Shown: positions 13,001 to 24,546, counted from the first letter of the stretch. The stretch is DNA of 64,000 nucleotides from Tillandsia leiboldiana (GCA_029204045.2 CM055076.1:15425902-15489901); one strand, 5' to 3'. Translations and numbers: made by a program. The notes: generated by a model from the sequence alone, not told the origin.

Positions 13001-15737
13001 ATCAATAAGTGTCAAGTTCACAACTGTCAGATTCAAAGTTATTAGCATATAGAAAGTACAAACATGAAGGAGAAATATACAGTGAGTTAAAAAAAAAAAA
13101 AAAAAGTGTAACAACAGCAATCTAATAATAACTGGTGGACTATTTGAATGCTCAAACAACTTATCCAGCATATCTCCTCTCGTTTACTCAAGGAGCAATT
13201 GTTATTCAAAATGAAAAGATGCCTAAAAGTGAATAAGAACGGATTGGCAACCCAATTTTTTTGGACATGATAATCACCTTGTAGGTGGAATGCAACAATC
13301 GTGACTGTTAGGACCTCAAAATGAACTAAAGTCAACCTTTATGTACCATCGACCACAAGTCATCATTCTATAACTTGTTCTGACACTAAAAGAGGCCCAT
13401 AATTGTTGGTCATACATATATTGATTATCAAAATTGGTAAACTACATCAAAAAATATAGAAGAATGGACATTTTGAATGGTGAAACACATTTAGTCGACA
13501 TACTGGCCCTAATAGTAGGATTACATCTTCTGGTTAGGAACATCGGTAAAAGATTAGAATGTAAAATAAATTTTTGGCACAGCAGATCATATAAGGGACG
13601 TGTGACAGAGATACTTGCCAACTAACATGCAGCGAAGGGTACAATTAAAATAAATACTAAAAGTTAGAAAGTTGTATATCCAAATGTATCAGGGTTTCGA
13701 AACACTTTCTCAGCAAATCACGTGAAACAAAACATTTTGTATAACCACAGCTAAAACATGGAAGACCTTACATATCACCAAAGTGAAAGGAATAAGATGA
13801 AACTACTTTATGGACCAGCTTCATTATCTCACCATTTGGGGAATATATACTTAGATGGATAGGAACAGGAGAAATTTGCTTTGTGCGACCAGTTTCTCGA
13901 TCAGTCTCATCTTGAATTTCCTTCCTGACAAGTGCTGCATAAAGAGGGCAAAGAATCTCACCCAAGATGGTATGAAAACTAATAGGCAAATAGAAGTAAA
14001 TAGACACATACACAAGTAGAACCAAAAAGCAAACCAGAGACATGACATAAGTATCAAAACAAATAAACAGCACTTAAATGATCGGCAGACCAGCCCTTGA
14101 TTGGCGATAAGACATAATTAAAGATATAATGAATCAGATAAAAAAAATTTCCCTATTTTCAGACAAAGTGAAAACATAGTATCTATGAAATTTACAAAGA
14201 GTTAATAGAAGAACGACCTAATGCCAACTAGGCAATGCTTTCATAGATTTTACTACTGTCAAATGGAAAACTATTCATATCATGCATTCTGATACAAGGA
14301 CATAAATAACAATCAACAATACATAAATAGAAATCAACAACTCCTCTATACTTTCTAGAGAATTATTCCTCTAATAAGAGCTTAGATTTCTTCCTCCAGG
14401 CACTAGCAATTGTAATATTGCCTTTTCAAATACAGTATGTGCATAAGATGTGCGGCTTTTCAACATATCTACAAACAAGCAATTTCAATAAGCAAATAAT
14501 TACCAAAATCTGTGAACCTCTTCCTCGGGAGGTGCATAAATTCTGCATACTCTCTCCCCTCATCAATCTTATGGAGCTGCAATACAAGGGGACGACGAGT
14601 AACAATGCCTGGGAAATTTGATCAACATAATTAGTACTCAAATACAACTAAAAAGAAAATTAACAAAAGAACATTTTCACCATTAGCAGACTCCCAAAGA
14701 GTTTACCTGAACCCCTCGGTAGAAAGTCCTTCCCTACGATGCTTTCCAACACTGAAGACTTACCCGAACTCTACTTCACAACAAAGATTGCCAAGGCAAA
14801 AGCCAAAAATAGAATCAAATGTTGGTAAAGTTTCAGCAAACTTCAAGAGTTTTCATGCCAAAAATAAAAGTTCGAAAAAGAAACACCACATAAATAATAT
14901 TTCAATGTTCATCCCAAATTCGGTCAAAGACAGTAAAATATATTGAGAAAAACACCAGGCCAGGTCTGTTCTTTCAAGACTAAATTTTAGCTTAAAATTT
15001 AACACTAAACCGAAGTAGTAGCCAACAAGATATTTAGCAGATGGATCAATACATAGAAGATGCACTAATAGCTATATTGTTTTATCAATGTTTCGCTCAA
15101 ACCAGTAGTTTGTTGCATTATTTTGGCATGCTAATCAGCTGACTAATATATTAACAAATGACTAAAACAAGGACAAGATACAGGTGGAACAAAAGGAGCA
15201 AGAAAGCAATTAATATCCCCATTTTCAATCATTCAAACAAAGAAAAAAAAAAATTACAAAATAGATGACAATAGCAAAACTGAAAAATGTGCTATCTAAA
15301 TAGCGCAAAGAAATATAGATAAGAAACACCAAAAGGGGACTTAATAAACTCAACGTATATTGATCAACAGGAGAAAAGAAAGAAAGTCCCACAATTTGAC
15401 AGCTACTATGCAACATTCAATAGAAGACCAAAACACTAACTTCACTCTCAAATCTCAACACACAGCTCTTTAGAACAACAAAGATCCCCAATTTACACCA
15501 CAAAACCCATGACCTAGCGAATTGCACACGTAGATCGCCACCAATACGAACTAAAACGAATCAGATCAATAGAAATCGATTACGGATTAGGGTTTGGCGA
15601 TGCCTTACTTGTCCTCCGACGACGGCGATCGTGGGCAGCGAGTCCCAGAGCGTTGGAAGTGCGCTCTCCTCGCCGTGGTCACCGAGGGCGGTGCACGCTC
15701 TTTGGAGCTTGTTCACTAGTGTGATCAAACTCTCCAT
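1565..15737 (-). CDS. DRP1A: Dynamin-related GTPase, DRP1A/phragmoplastin type (12 exons, 3' end outside window)
   Basis: Large GTPase of the DRP1 subfamily. Family members polymerise on membranes, tubulate vesicles at the cell plate and act in clathrin-mediated endocytosis. Exons, in gene order: 15609-15737, 14707-14770, 14504-14608, 13833-13934, 12973-13023, 12814-12875, 9590-9680, 8167-8231, 7559-7753, 7310-7429, 5157-5227, 1565-1790. All have GT/AG junctions, phases agree, and together they give 427 codons in one frame. The start MESLITLVNK matches the usual DRP1 N-terminus. GTPase motifs seen: P-loop GGQSSGKSS (41-49), DLPG (141-144), TKID (210-213) and VVNRSQ (239-244), then the middle/stalk domain to VDA (427). 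About 180 residues, including the GTPase effector domain, are expected for a family length near 610 but are not found before position 1; they may lie beyond the edge past a long intron. Sequence is closer to DRP1A/phragmoplastin than to DRP1E. Introns are loaded with transposons; no disrupted exon was seen. Confidence 0.93.
3012..4223. mobile_element. Non-autonomous hAT-like element A (DRP1A intron)
   Basis: Flanked by the perfect 8-bp duplication GGTAAGAC (3004-3011 and 4224-4231). The ends are CAAGGAATTAAGTGCC on the left and, read inward, TAGGGTTTCAAGTGC on the right, fitting hAT-type YARGG termini and 8-bp TSDs. Both subterminal regions are packed with GGCACG/CGTGCC repeats. The interior is AT-rich with A-runs and a roughly 27-bp G-run near 4,097. 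No transposase ORF. Same family as element D, in opposite orientation. Confidence 0.85.
5525..7133. mobile_element. Non-autonomous hAT-like element B (DRP1A intron)
   Basis: 8-bp target duplication GTTATAAT (5517-5524) and GTTATAAC (7134-7141), one mismatch. Termini are CAAGGATTAAAGTGCC and, inward from the right, CAAGGAATTAAGTATCC. GC-rich GGCACG repeats lie at both ends around an AT-rich, purine-rich core with no plausible ORF. Related over its length to element E in the same orientation. Confidence 0.85.
8270..8651. mobile_element. Possible MITE (DRP1A intron)
   Basis: Begins GGGTCTGTTTATTTGCCC and ends so that its reverse complement begins GGGCATGTTTGTTTCAC, a terminal type common in plant MITEs. 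Only the ends pair well, and no convincing target duplication was found. Confidence 0.35.
8893..9236. mobile_element. Non-autonomous hAT-like element C (DRP1A intron, short)
   Basis: 344-bp element with perfect terminal inverted repeats CAAGGATTTAAGT and perfect 8-bp duplication CTTTTATC (8885-8892 and 9237-9244). The GGCACG/CGTGCC subterminal repeats identify it as a short member of the same group as elements A, B, D and E. Confidence 0.88.
9734..10879. mobile_element. Non-autonomous hAT-like element D (DRP1A intron)
   Basis: Perfect 8-bp duplication ATATGATG (9726-9733 and 10880-10887). Termini are CAGGGTTTCAAGTGCC and, inward from the right, CAAGGAATTAAGTGCC. It aligns with element A in reverse orientation over most of its length; the block with CACCGCC...GGCGG near 3,425-3,470 reappears reverse-complemented near 10,420-10,460. 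No transposase ORF. Confidence 0.88.
11217..12780. mobile_element. Non-autonomous hAT-like element E (DRP1A intron)
   Basis: 8-bp duplication GTAATACC (11209-11216) and GTGATACC (12781-12788), one mismatch. Termini are CAAGGATTAAAGTGTCG and, inward from the right, CAAGGAATTAAGTATC. Diverged copy of element B in the same orientation. Confidence 0.85.
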
Positions 15738-16030
15738 GGATCCCTACTCTTCTTCTCCCTCTTCACCGCACTAAAAGGAGACGAGAAGGGATCGAATCGC
15801 TCGCCAAGGATCGTAAATCTCAGATCTCGATAGGAAACTTTGGGAGGATTCGAGAAATTTGAGGGTTTGCAAAAGTAAAAGTGAGAGGTCGGGAGTGGGG
15901 GGAAAGCGATGGGAGAACGAACCGCGTCTCGATACGGCAATATAAATTTTCGATTTTGAAAAGATGCTCTATCTATCGTACGCTCCTTTTTAGACAAAAT
16001 TACAATAACACCCTTGTACGCTACTTCTTG
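15738..16030 (-). promoter_or_regulatory. DRP1A: DRP1A 5' leader and upstream region
   Basis: Immediately upstream of the DRP1A start codon. The first 60 bp (leader side) are pyrimidine-rich on the coding strand, as is typical of plant 5' UTRs. No confident TATA box or transcription start can be assigned by eye, so the promoter call rests on position. Confidence 0.4.
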
Positions 16031-16978
16031 CTGAATTAACACCATGTGTTAAAAATTTGGGAAAACGCTTTTTTTTTTTTTTCTTTTACATCCATTTTTG
16101 AGTGTTCGGATAGCGTGAGGGAGAGGGAGTGGACTTCTCACATTCTCTCTCTTAATGTGTGGCATGTCTGTGTTTCACATAGCAAAGGGGGCAAATCACC
16201 TTATATAAGTTTTCTCACTACTTATTTACAAGAATGACACTCTCTCCGAGCATTTCTGTACCGACGGTCCGGACCTTGCCATCAAGGTCTAGACCCCGAA
16301 CCTTTCCTACACTGTCACTCGCTGAAGGTTCGAACCTGAACAAGGGTTTTTCAAGGATTCACGGCCATGGTCCAGACCTTGATCCCACGATCCGGACCGC
16401 GGTACAGTGAACAATGTTTCCCTGCACTCTTTTTTTTCTTCTTATTTTTGCTTCGGAATTTTAATTTTCGTTTCATTTTATCTTCAAATCAAATCTAACA
16501 CAAACGAAACTCCTCCTACACATATCAAACACTTCCCAAAACTATTTCATATTAAAAATTTATGATTCTTCTTTATCGAAATAACCAGACTTCGAAACAT
16601 GATCATTCCTCCAAAATTTTTGTTTTCGCTCCACCGAGCCCCAATCCTATTTTAATCGTTCCGAAACCTTCAAAACTCATTTTAGACATGCCACAGTCGT
16701 CTCTTGACTATTCTAGGGTCTCTTTTGTGCCGAAATCCAATACGGTATTTTCTTCAAAACTCATTTTAGCACCGAATTCGTGCCGAAAATACTCGAATGA
16801 GTTTGAAACTTCACCCAAATTATAGAGGTGGTTACTCCAACTCACTTTCTAGTAGTACTCCACTATTTTGCATTAGTCTGGTTCACTACCTCCGCTGCAA
16901 ATCACATCTCTCACGTCTTACATCCTTAGGGTCAGCCCATAGCTTAGGGTTTTCTAAGTTCAACTGACATATTCATAG
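16031..16978 (-). other. Intergenic, decayed retroelement interior (no gene)
   Basis: No coding region is supported. Read on the minus strand, 16,841-16,978 continues from a primer-binding site into a leader resembling those of the Tekay-like elements further right (blocks AGAAAACCCTA, GACGTGAGAG). The remainder to 16,031 has GGTCCGGACC-type repeats and no recognisable protein. Confidence 0.45.
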
Positions 16979-16990
16979 GCTCTGATACCA
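16979..16990 (-). other. Primer-binding site of decayed LTR element
   Basis: On the minus strand this reads TGGTATCAGAGC, complementary to the 3' end of initiator Met tRNA and identical to the PBS of the other LTR elements in this window. Confidence 0.75.
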
Positions 16991-16999
16991 ACTTAATAT

Positions 17000-19262
17000 A
17001 TCAGTTTCGAGCCACAACGGAAGTCCTCTGGGTGCACTAACAGACCAGCCGTATGTATAGACCGCACTCCGCATACACAAAGGGTCAAACACAACTTGTC
17101 TCAATAAACAACTTTAGGAGTCTACAACTAAACAAATCATAGGAACCCACAACTAACAAGTATCAGAGTCTGCATACAATTCTATAAATATAGTAAACAT
17201 TGTACATGTACATCCACTCATCATATATAACTCAAAATAAATACAGCACTGTTGGCCTCGCTAGCCCCGTCTTTAGGTATAGTTTGCTATATACATCCAC
17301 TGGCGGTCCATCTATACACACACAACTGGATAGGAGATGCTAACTATCCCGTGATCCCCTTTCCTCGATTAGCAACGATCACTAAGAGCTCTGAAATAAA
17401 AAAAACAACGAAGGATGGTGTGGGAACTACTAAACAATAGTCCTTAGTGGGTACAGTCGATAACAACGACGACTTACACTACTAGGTCTACTTGTGGCAA
17501 AATAGTAAAGTGAATGATATGAATAACATGATATAACAGCTGAAAGTAAACTATCACTACCATGCCTCTATACTACTAAAAATTGTAAGATAGGATCATG
17601 TGTCATATGCATCAACTAAATACAGTATGAGAAAAGTTGTATAACCCAATCACATTGACCAAGTCATAAGTCTGATCAAGCCTGCGCCGCCTATGCTTGT
17701 TAACCACTTTGACCTAGTGGCCCGCCAGTATGTAGATATCTAGCTCATCTATATCAACCGCCATAGCTCTAGAGGGGCATTCAAGGAGCGCGACCCCAAC
17801 GAGTAAAAGTATATATCTTTGTCGAGCTTAATCTGGCTCATGCAGGCTATAGTCAATACAACGATAAAAAAAAATCACAGTAATACTGTCTAGATGCCTT
17901 CTGGCACAATCATGATATATCTCAATATGTGTCACCGCCCACTATCTTGGTGCAATAAATGATATCTTGCTATATAATCAGATAATAACATACTCTCGAG
18001 TAGTAAACACACATGATGCCCATAATAGCTGTACAACATACGTATCTTTACCAATCTCGATGAGAAAAAAATAGAGTAATCATGCAAAGTATAATCCACT
18101 CAATAAGTATGTATTTATAATATACTACTATTATCTCAACTATGTATAATCCACTCAATAAGTATGTATTTGTAATATACTACTATTATCTCAACTATGT
18201 CAACAGAGTATCCCTATATGTAAATAATACAAAGAAATATAAGGTAGCACGCTGATTTCGGCGACATAGAACCTACCTGAAAAATACTCCTAGGAAGGTG
18301 GAGGAAAACATGCTTAACACCTCTTTTTCAACAACCCAAATCTTAATTAAAAAAGACTAACAACAACCCAACTTCAAAAGAAAATCACAAAAGAATTCTC
18401 AGTTAAACCCAACGTTAACTAGAATCTCAAAAAGAGTTTTAATCACTAATAAAGTATGATATTTCAACCTACCTCCAATACCAGAATGGAAAAGATTTGC
18501 TCACTCCCTTATTCTTCTCAGCTACGTGTGCCACCAAAGTCCTCAACACACGTCACCAAATCCTCAATAAGTCAACAAGGAAGGAGAAATCACCCTCAAG
18601 CTATCTTGATCAAAATTGAGTAACAAAAGAAGAGGGAGGAGACAAGAATGAAAGGGATTTGGATTCACCAAAGGAAGAAGGAAATAGCTGGGCGTTCCTG
18701 GTGATTTATTAAAAAATGACAATTGCGAAAAAGCCCTCGAAAATCATAATAATCATCCCTCAACAAAAATTTGGGTTTTCGGGCACTCGAAACTAACTTT
18801 CGGGCATCCGAAACCTCAAAATCATAGACATTCGGGCACCCTCACTTGCACTTAACTGCCCAATACTGCCGCAGTTTCACCTGAAACTTTTCGGGCACTC
18901 GAATCATGCATCTGATCTATTGTATTGAATTACATGTTCACTGCGAAAGCTCTATAACTCAGTCATCCTCATTCACATTTTCGGGCGTCCACAGTATATT
19001 GGGGCGCCCGGAACTTTGTGTGAACAGTAACTTCAACTTTCGGGCTTAACTACGATACAATGGGGTGTTTGGAATCCCACCCGAATCATTTGAGCTCCAC
19101 AACAGTGCAATCGGGCGTTCGGACCTAGGGTCCGAATTGACTTCAGCTTAGCTCACAACTTTCGAATCCCTAAACCAACTTTCAGGCATCGGAAAGGTGT
19201 CAAAATGCACATCGAGCCGATTTCAACTGTCCGAGTCCATTTTCACATCTATTTCGCGTCAA
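17000..19262 (-). mobile_element. Decayed minus-strand LTR (Tekay-like)
   Basis: Lies directly upstream of the minus-strand PBS. Blocks match LTRs elsewhere in the window: CTCGTTGGGGTCGCGCTCC (17,790-17,820, reverse strand) corresponds to the conserved GGGGTCGCTCCCC block, and the TTCGGGC repeats at 18,775-19,170 resemble the U3 regions. A small TATAG/CTATA hairpin at 17,278-17,291 occupies the position of the LTR hairpin described below. The outer boundary is approximate. No gene is present. Confidence 0.55.
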
Positions 19263-19500
19263 AATGGCTCCAACTCAATTCGACACTTTACAGAAGTGTC
19301 AATCACTGTCCTACATTGTAACCTTGCCATTTACAAAGGCCAATTATATTACAATCTTACACCATTCATTCTAGGGTTTAAAAATTATTCGAAGTTTTAG
19401 TATTAAAAAAAAATTGACAAGACAAGAACTTAATATGGGCCCTTAGATAAGGAGTGCAAGATTTACACCCTTTTTGGGTGTAGTAATAGCATTGCTAAAA
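19263..19500. repeat. Dispersed repeat, copy 1 (holds empty MITE site)
   Basis: Repeats at 19,751-20,180 with few changes (shared blocks: TTTACAGAAGTGTCAATCAC, TTCGAAGTTTTAGTATT, TAATATGGGCCCTTAGAT). Here TTAAAAATT (19,378-19,386) is single and uninterrupted, whereas the second copy carries a MITE at that point. Confidence 0.8.
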
Positions 19501-19611
19501 AATTATTATATTACATTATGTTTTAAAGTTGATAATTTACAAAAGTTTATAAAAGTCATATTTAAATTAAATTATATTATATGTTTATTCAATATAATTT
19601 GTATTTTTTTT

Positions 19612-19743
19612 CTGAGAGAAAAATAGCATGCTACCCGGTTCGTTTATTTTTGAAATAAACTTAGCTGAAAATATAAAACAACTAGACTTCGAACTCGGGA
19701 CCGAGTATCAACCATCAAGCCCTTTGTCACTTGCGCTATAGAC
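19612..19743 (-). mobile_element. tRNA-derived SINE, copy 1
   Basis: On the minus strand, an A-box-like TAGCGCAAGTGA near the 5' end is followed by a B-box-like GAGTTCGAAGTC, as in RNA polymerase III promoters. The other end reaches GGTAGCATGCTA and an A-rich tail (T-rich on the plus strand). The same unit recurs at 21,239-21,397 and 44,402-44,560. Confidence 0.75.
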
Positions 19744-19750
19744 AATTAAT

Positions 19751-20180
19751 AATGGCTCCAACTCAATTCGACATTTTACAGAAGTGTCAATCACTATCCT
19801 ACATTGTAATCTTGCCATTTACAAAGGCCCATTATATTACAATCTTACACCATTCATTATAGGGTTTAAAAATCGAGCAATGCTACATGTACACCCCGAA
19901 GGGGTGTATATCATACACCTCCACCATTTTAATGGTGGCGATATCTTTTACGGGTCACATCGATTGACCCATCATCACACCCCACCCATTGGATGGGTGG
20001 GGTGTGTGATATACACCCCGTTTTGGGTGTACAAGTATCATTTCCCTTAAAAATCATTCGAAGTTTTAGTATTTAATTTTTTTTTTGACAAGACAAGAAC
20101 TTAATATGGGCCCTTAGATTAGGAGTGCAAGATTTACACGGGTAGTAATAGCATTGCTCAAATATTATTATATTACATTA
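19751..20180. repeat. Dispersed repeat, copy 2 (interrupted by MITE)
   Basis: Second copy of the 19,263-19,500 repeat. It is split by the MULE-type MITE at 19,875-20,046 and otherwise collinear. Confidence 0.8.
19875..20046. mobile_element. MULE-type MITE with empty paralogous site
   Basis: 172-bp element with about 45-bp imperfect inverted ends (GAGCAATGCTACATGTACACC and, inward from the right, GGGAAATGATACTTGTACACC). The 9-bp duplication TTAAAAATC lies at 19,866-19,874 and 20,047-20,055, and a 9-bp TSD is typical of Mutator-like elements. The empty site in the sister repeat proves insertion. No coding capacity. Confidence 0.88.
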
Positions 20181-20216
20181 TGTTTTAATGTTTTAAAGTT
20201 GATAATTTACAAAAGT

Positions 20217-20283
20217 TAGTTGCTTCGAACTCAAGACCTCAAATATCAAATATAAACCATTTGCCACTTGCACCAAGGACAAT
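20217..20283 (-). mobile_element. SINE fragment
   Basis: Only the tRNA-like half of the SINE remains: the block around GCTTCGAACTC and CATTTGCCACTTGC matches the corresponding part of the full copies. Confidence 0.55.
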
Positions 20284-20329
20284 TAATAATTTATATTATA
20301 ACATAAATGGTATAATACACTACTATAGG

Positions 20330-20333
<4 letters not shown>

Positions 20334-20404
<71 letters not shown>
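20334..20404. repeat. (TA)n microsatellite
   Basis: About 70 bp of TA dinucleotides. Confidence 0.95.
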
Positions 20405-20407
<3 letters not shown>

Positions 20408-21168
20408 TATTTTTGTTATTGATAATATTATATAAAAAATAATTTTATATCATATTGGATTAAATATAAAAGTTTGAATTTCTAAAATAATTTTAAAATT
20501 TTTCTAAAAAAACTTAGTACTTTATATCATTTTAAACATATTTAGACATTGCCTAAACTTTTTATCCATGCATTATTAAGGACATTCTCCATTATATTTT
20601 CGAGTACATTCTAGTATAATATCTAGTTATTCTAATTTATACCAAAATATTTTATATTTTAAGAAATAATAAAGGTTATTCTTTAAATTTTAGTTTCTTC
20701 AGCCAAAAATAATTGTGTATTAAGTTTTTGAGAGGTTATAATTGTTTGGAGGGCTTTTTATTTTTTTTTTTTTTCTAGCAATTAGCACCTAAAATTTTTT
20801 TATTGTAAAAATGATCATACGAAATTATAATTTACAAAAATGACTCTATACCTGTCACGCATGCGCCACGCGTGTGCCACGCGGACGGGCTTGACGGTGA
20901 AGTGGAATAAGTTGAACACGATGAATAATTCACAAAATCTAAAAAGAATTTCTAAACTCCATCCATCTAATGGTCAATTATTAATTTTATCAAATTTTTA
21001 TTTTTAATATTAAAAAATTTAAAAAGATATTAAAATAATCCACCCAAAGGTTAATTATTAATTTTATCAAATTTTTATTTTTAATATTAAAAATTTTAAA
21101 AATATTAAAATATTTGAAAGGAGGGGTGCCAATTTTTTAAGTATACAAATAATATATATATATATATA
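20405..21168. other. AT-rich intergenic, no gene seen
   Basis: No coding or RNA gene is recognisable. A diverged tandem duplication of about 90 bp (TTAATTATTAATTTTATCAA-type blocks) occupies roughly 20,980-21,115. A short GC patch at 20,856-20,900 with CACGCGTGTGCCACGCGG is isolated. Confidence 0.6.
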
Positions 21169-21677
<509 letters not shown>

Positions 21678-22072
21678 GGACTCGGAAATTCCCACGTTTG
21701 GATTACTGTTGGATCTGTGACTTCTGGAGACCCCGGTTGAGTGTTAGAGGTGTTTGCGCGCATTTTGGACCCAAGATTTGGACCCGGCATGAAAAACGGA
21801 TCAAGTTTGCTTTTCCGGGAATTTTTGAGAAATTTTAGAGGTGGAATTTGGTAAATCGGACATCGGATTTGGATTCAGCGCGCGAAAACGATCGAAACGG
21901 GCTATTTACTTGTATTTTTTGGAGCCCGGACGTGAAAACGCGCATTTCGAGGTCTTGGGGTACTGTTCCAGCGCCGGAGAGGCGGCGGCGGCGGCGGCGG
22001 ACGGCGGAGCGCGGCGGCTGGCGGCGGCGGAGGCGCGCGGTCCACCGCGGAGGCGTGCACCCGGGCGCGGGC

Positions 22073-22380
22073 CACGTGGCGCGCTCCGGTTGGCCGGCGC
22101 AGCAGGCGTGGTCCACGGGTCTTGGCGGGGTGCACGGTGGACCGAGGGTTGGCCACGTGTCATCTCGTGGTTGGCAGGTCTTGGTGCGCACGGTTCATGC
22201 AGCGCATGGGAGTAGGTGTCGAGGCAGGTGCCGTACAGCAGGCGGGGCAGGCGGGGCAGTTGGGAGCGCCACGTGGCGCCCGCTAATTCGCGGGCGCCAA
22301 CCACCGCGCTGACCGCAGGCGGGACACGTGGCACTTCCCCGCGGGGCTTGCACGGCTGCCGCCTGTTTGGCGGACACGTG
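22073..22380 (+). promoter_or_regulatory. G-box array in LTR U3
   Basis: Five CACGTG cores at 22,073, 22,154, 22,270, 22,325 and 22,375, mostly in CCACGTGGC or GACACGTGGC context (bZIP/bHLH G-box, ABRE-like). Several are followed within about 20 bp by a GGTTGG/ATTGG-type block. Repeated in the 3' LTR. Confidence 0.65.
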
Positions 22381-22580
22381 GCAGGCCCCGAGGCGGGTCG
22401 GACGGCGGCGCGCGGGTCGGACGATCCCGTGCGGCGCGCGGGCTGGGCCGGGCCGCACTGTGCGCGCCCGAAACCTGGCGGGCCGGGCCGCACTGTGCGC
22501 GCCCGAATTCCCGGCGGGCCGGACCGGGCGCCCGAAAGTGGGGACAGATCCGGTATTTCCGGATTTGTTCCCCCACTGCC

Positions 22581-22587
22581 TATAAAA
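22581..22587 (+). promoter_or_regulatory. LTR TATA box
   Basis: TATAAAA in the context GCCTATAAAAGGC at the boundary from GC-rich U3 to a pyrimidine-rich leader. The 3' LTR has the same motif at 29,123. Confidence 0.7.
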
Positions 22588-24028
22588 GGCAACCCGAGCT
22601 GCCTTCTTGGAGATTTTTCTCCCTCTTCCGAGCCCCATCTCCCCGAGGTCCCTTCTAGACTTCTGCTCATCTTCGAGTGCGGATTTCACCTGCAGAGTTT
22701 TGGGATTTTTAGGAGCACGCATCCCGAGGTTCCAGATTTTACGGCGCGGAGCGACGTTTCTTTCTCGGTGTTCCTCTTCGTCGCAGTTCAGTGTAAAGGC
22801 TTCCCTGGGCTACCCCGACACTGGTTTTTGGTGATTCTTGCGCCGACTTACTCCTAAGAGGTAGGGCTTCATCTTTCATATTGATCACGCTTTTCCGTTT
22901 CGACTCTTTGGCACGGATCCCGAGGTGCCTTTGTGACTCTCTTTCTGTGTGGAATTTTGGGACAGCATTGGAGTGTTTTGGCGATACCTTCGCGCACGAG
23001 TGTCAGACGGAAACGTGCTTATACAACTTTTTCATCTGCAGATCACAAGGAACGCGTTCGTATTTTTTCTGGATTTTTCTGAGATTTTATCAGAGGTGAA
23101 AATCCCTGTTCACCTGTGTACAGTGCTACAGTTTTTGACGCAGGAATTGTTTGAGTACACCACCTTGCCGAATTTATATCTTGACCTATCGAACTCGGAT
23201 TTGGTCATGCAGGTATCCATTTCGAAGGTATCGACACGAGGATCGCTGTGATATTTTTCTTGGAATTTTCTGGGTAGTTTCAGCAGGTGAAAATTTCACA
23301 GAAAGGGGACTGTTCATCGCAGATTTTGTGTGTTGGAATTTTGTGGAATTAAGTGTAATTTTGGGAATGTATTTTGTACCCAGGATGTTTTGAGCACTGC
23401 TTTGGTACTGTTGGCTTGGTGGATGTACTGAGATATCTGTTTCTGGGCATTCTCAACTGTACGACTCCGGACAGTTAGCACGTTCGGGTGGGTGGCCTTA
23501 TCTCCAAGTTTTATGGACTGTACAGTAATTCTACTGATGTAGGACTATGCATGATAGTTTATTTTCTTGTGTAGCATGCTAGATTGTAGGAATTGTTATT
23601 CCTTTTATCATCTGTTAATATAGTTATCTTGGAACTTGACCTAGCACCCCCGTCATATGTTGCATGTGTAACCAGACCAGTAGAAAACCCTCACTTGGGC
23701 TAGGGTTATTTATGTTTAGACACCCACACTGTTTTTCTATTCCTGGACATAGTGTTATCCTCGCCCGGGTAGTGGGTCGAGAGGTCGGGGCTTTCTTTTA
23801 GTGTGGGATGCATTTGCACTCGTGCTTGGAAGCAGAGTGGAGTCGGTAGATGTAGCGGGTCGTTTTTCTGTGCCGGGAGCCGTTTGGATAAACGGTAGTC
23901 CCGGGAGGTCTTCTATCCCTGTTGTGCTGTCGCCACTGGGTTAGTGGCAGTTGTGTGCGTGTGTTAGCTGGACCTAGAACCCAGAACCTTTTGATATACA
24001 CATGATTTTAGTCTATCGATGTTTCCTT

Positions 24029-24099
24029 CCAAGCATCGAAGGGCCGCTGAAGTCTGTTCTTGTTTGATTGGACAAAGGCATCAGCCCTTCGGGGTTTGG
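24029..24099 (+). other. Conserved-loop stem-loop SL1
   Basis: The 5' arm CCAAGCATCGAAGGG pairs with the 3' arm CCCTTCGGGGTTTGG (two G-T wobbles, one mismatch). Then comes CTGA/TCAG, and GTC/GAC closing the loop TGTTCTTGTTTGATTG (24,055-24,070). First of three such hairpins in this LTR. Function unknown. Confidence 0.65.
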
Positions 24100-24325
24100 G
24101 TAAATACTTGTTTTTAACTGTTTTTCCTAAAAAGAACTAAAAATCATTAAAATGGGTTTCTTCTCAAATTAAGATGGTTCTTTTTAAAAAGGGAACTACT
24201 CTTAGTCCTCACCCGCGTGGGTCGAGTGAAAATGGTTTTTAGTAACAAATGTCACCCTTTTTCCTGTAAATTTTCCCACTCGTAAGGATTCGAGTGGTCT
24301 GGGTTCTAGGGGCCATTCCTTTGTC

Positions 24326-24411
24326 GGGACGAAAGCCACGAGGGGCCGAACCTGGAACCTGTTCTTGTTTGATAGGGTTGTAGGTGTTGGTCTCCCGGAA
24401 CTTTCGGGCCC
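24326..24411 (+). other. Conserved-loop stem-loop SL2
   Basis: Loop TGTTCTTGTTTGATAG (24,360-24,375) closed by AACC/GGTT. The outer arms include GGG...CGAAAG pairing with CTTTCGGG, and an inner GGGGCC/GGTCTC-type pairing with several G-T wobbles. The arms differ in sequence from SL1 and SL3. Confidence 0.55.
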
Positions 24412-24471
24412 TAGTTGATATCTTCTGCGTGTTGTACCGAGGTTGTCGTGTTTCCGAACTGTAAGGGGGCC

Positions 24472-24546
24472 GGGAACTTCGATAGGCGGAGCTTAGAGTC
24501 TGTTCTTGTTTGATAGGGTTCTTAGCACCGACCTATCGGGTTTTCC
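24472..24546 (+). other. Conserved-loop stem-loop SL3
   Basis: The 5' arm GGGAACTTCGATAGG pairs with CCTATCGGGTTTTCC (three G-T wobbles, one mismatch), then CGG/CCG. The loop TGTTCTTGTTTGATAG is at 24,501-24,516. The base of the stem is GG/CC where SL1 has CC/GG. Confidence 0.65.

Noticed and set aside
16240..16420. GGTCCGGACC-rich block as a promoter or CpG island for a new gene
   Set aside because: No adjacent ORF or splice signals; the setting is decayed retroelement sequence.
24029..24099. Stem-loops as tRNA-like or Pol III genes
   Set aside because: No A/B boxes, acceptor stem or terminator; the loop is 16 nt and the arms are unlike tRNA.
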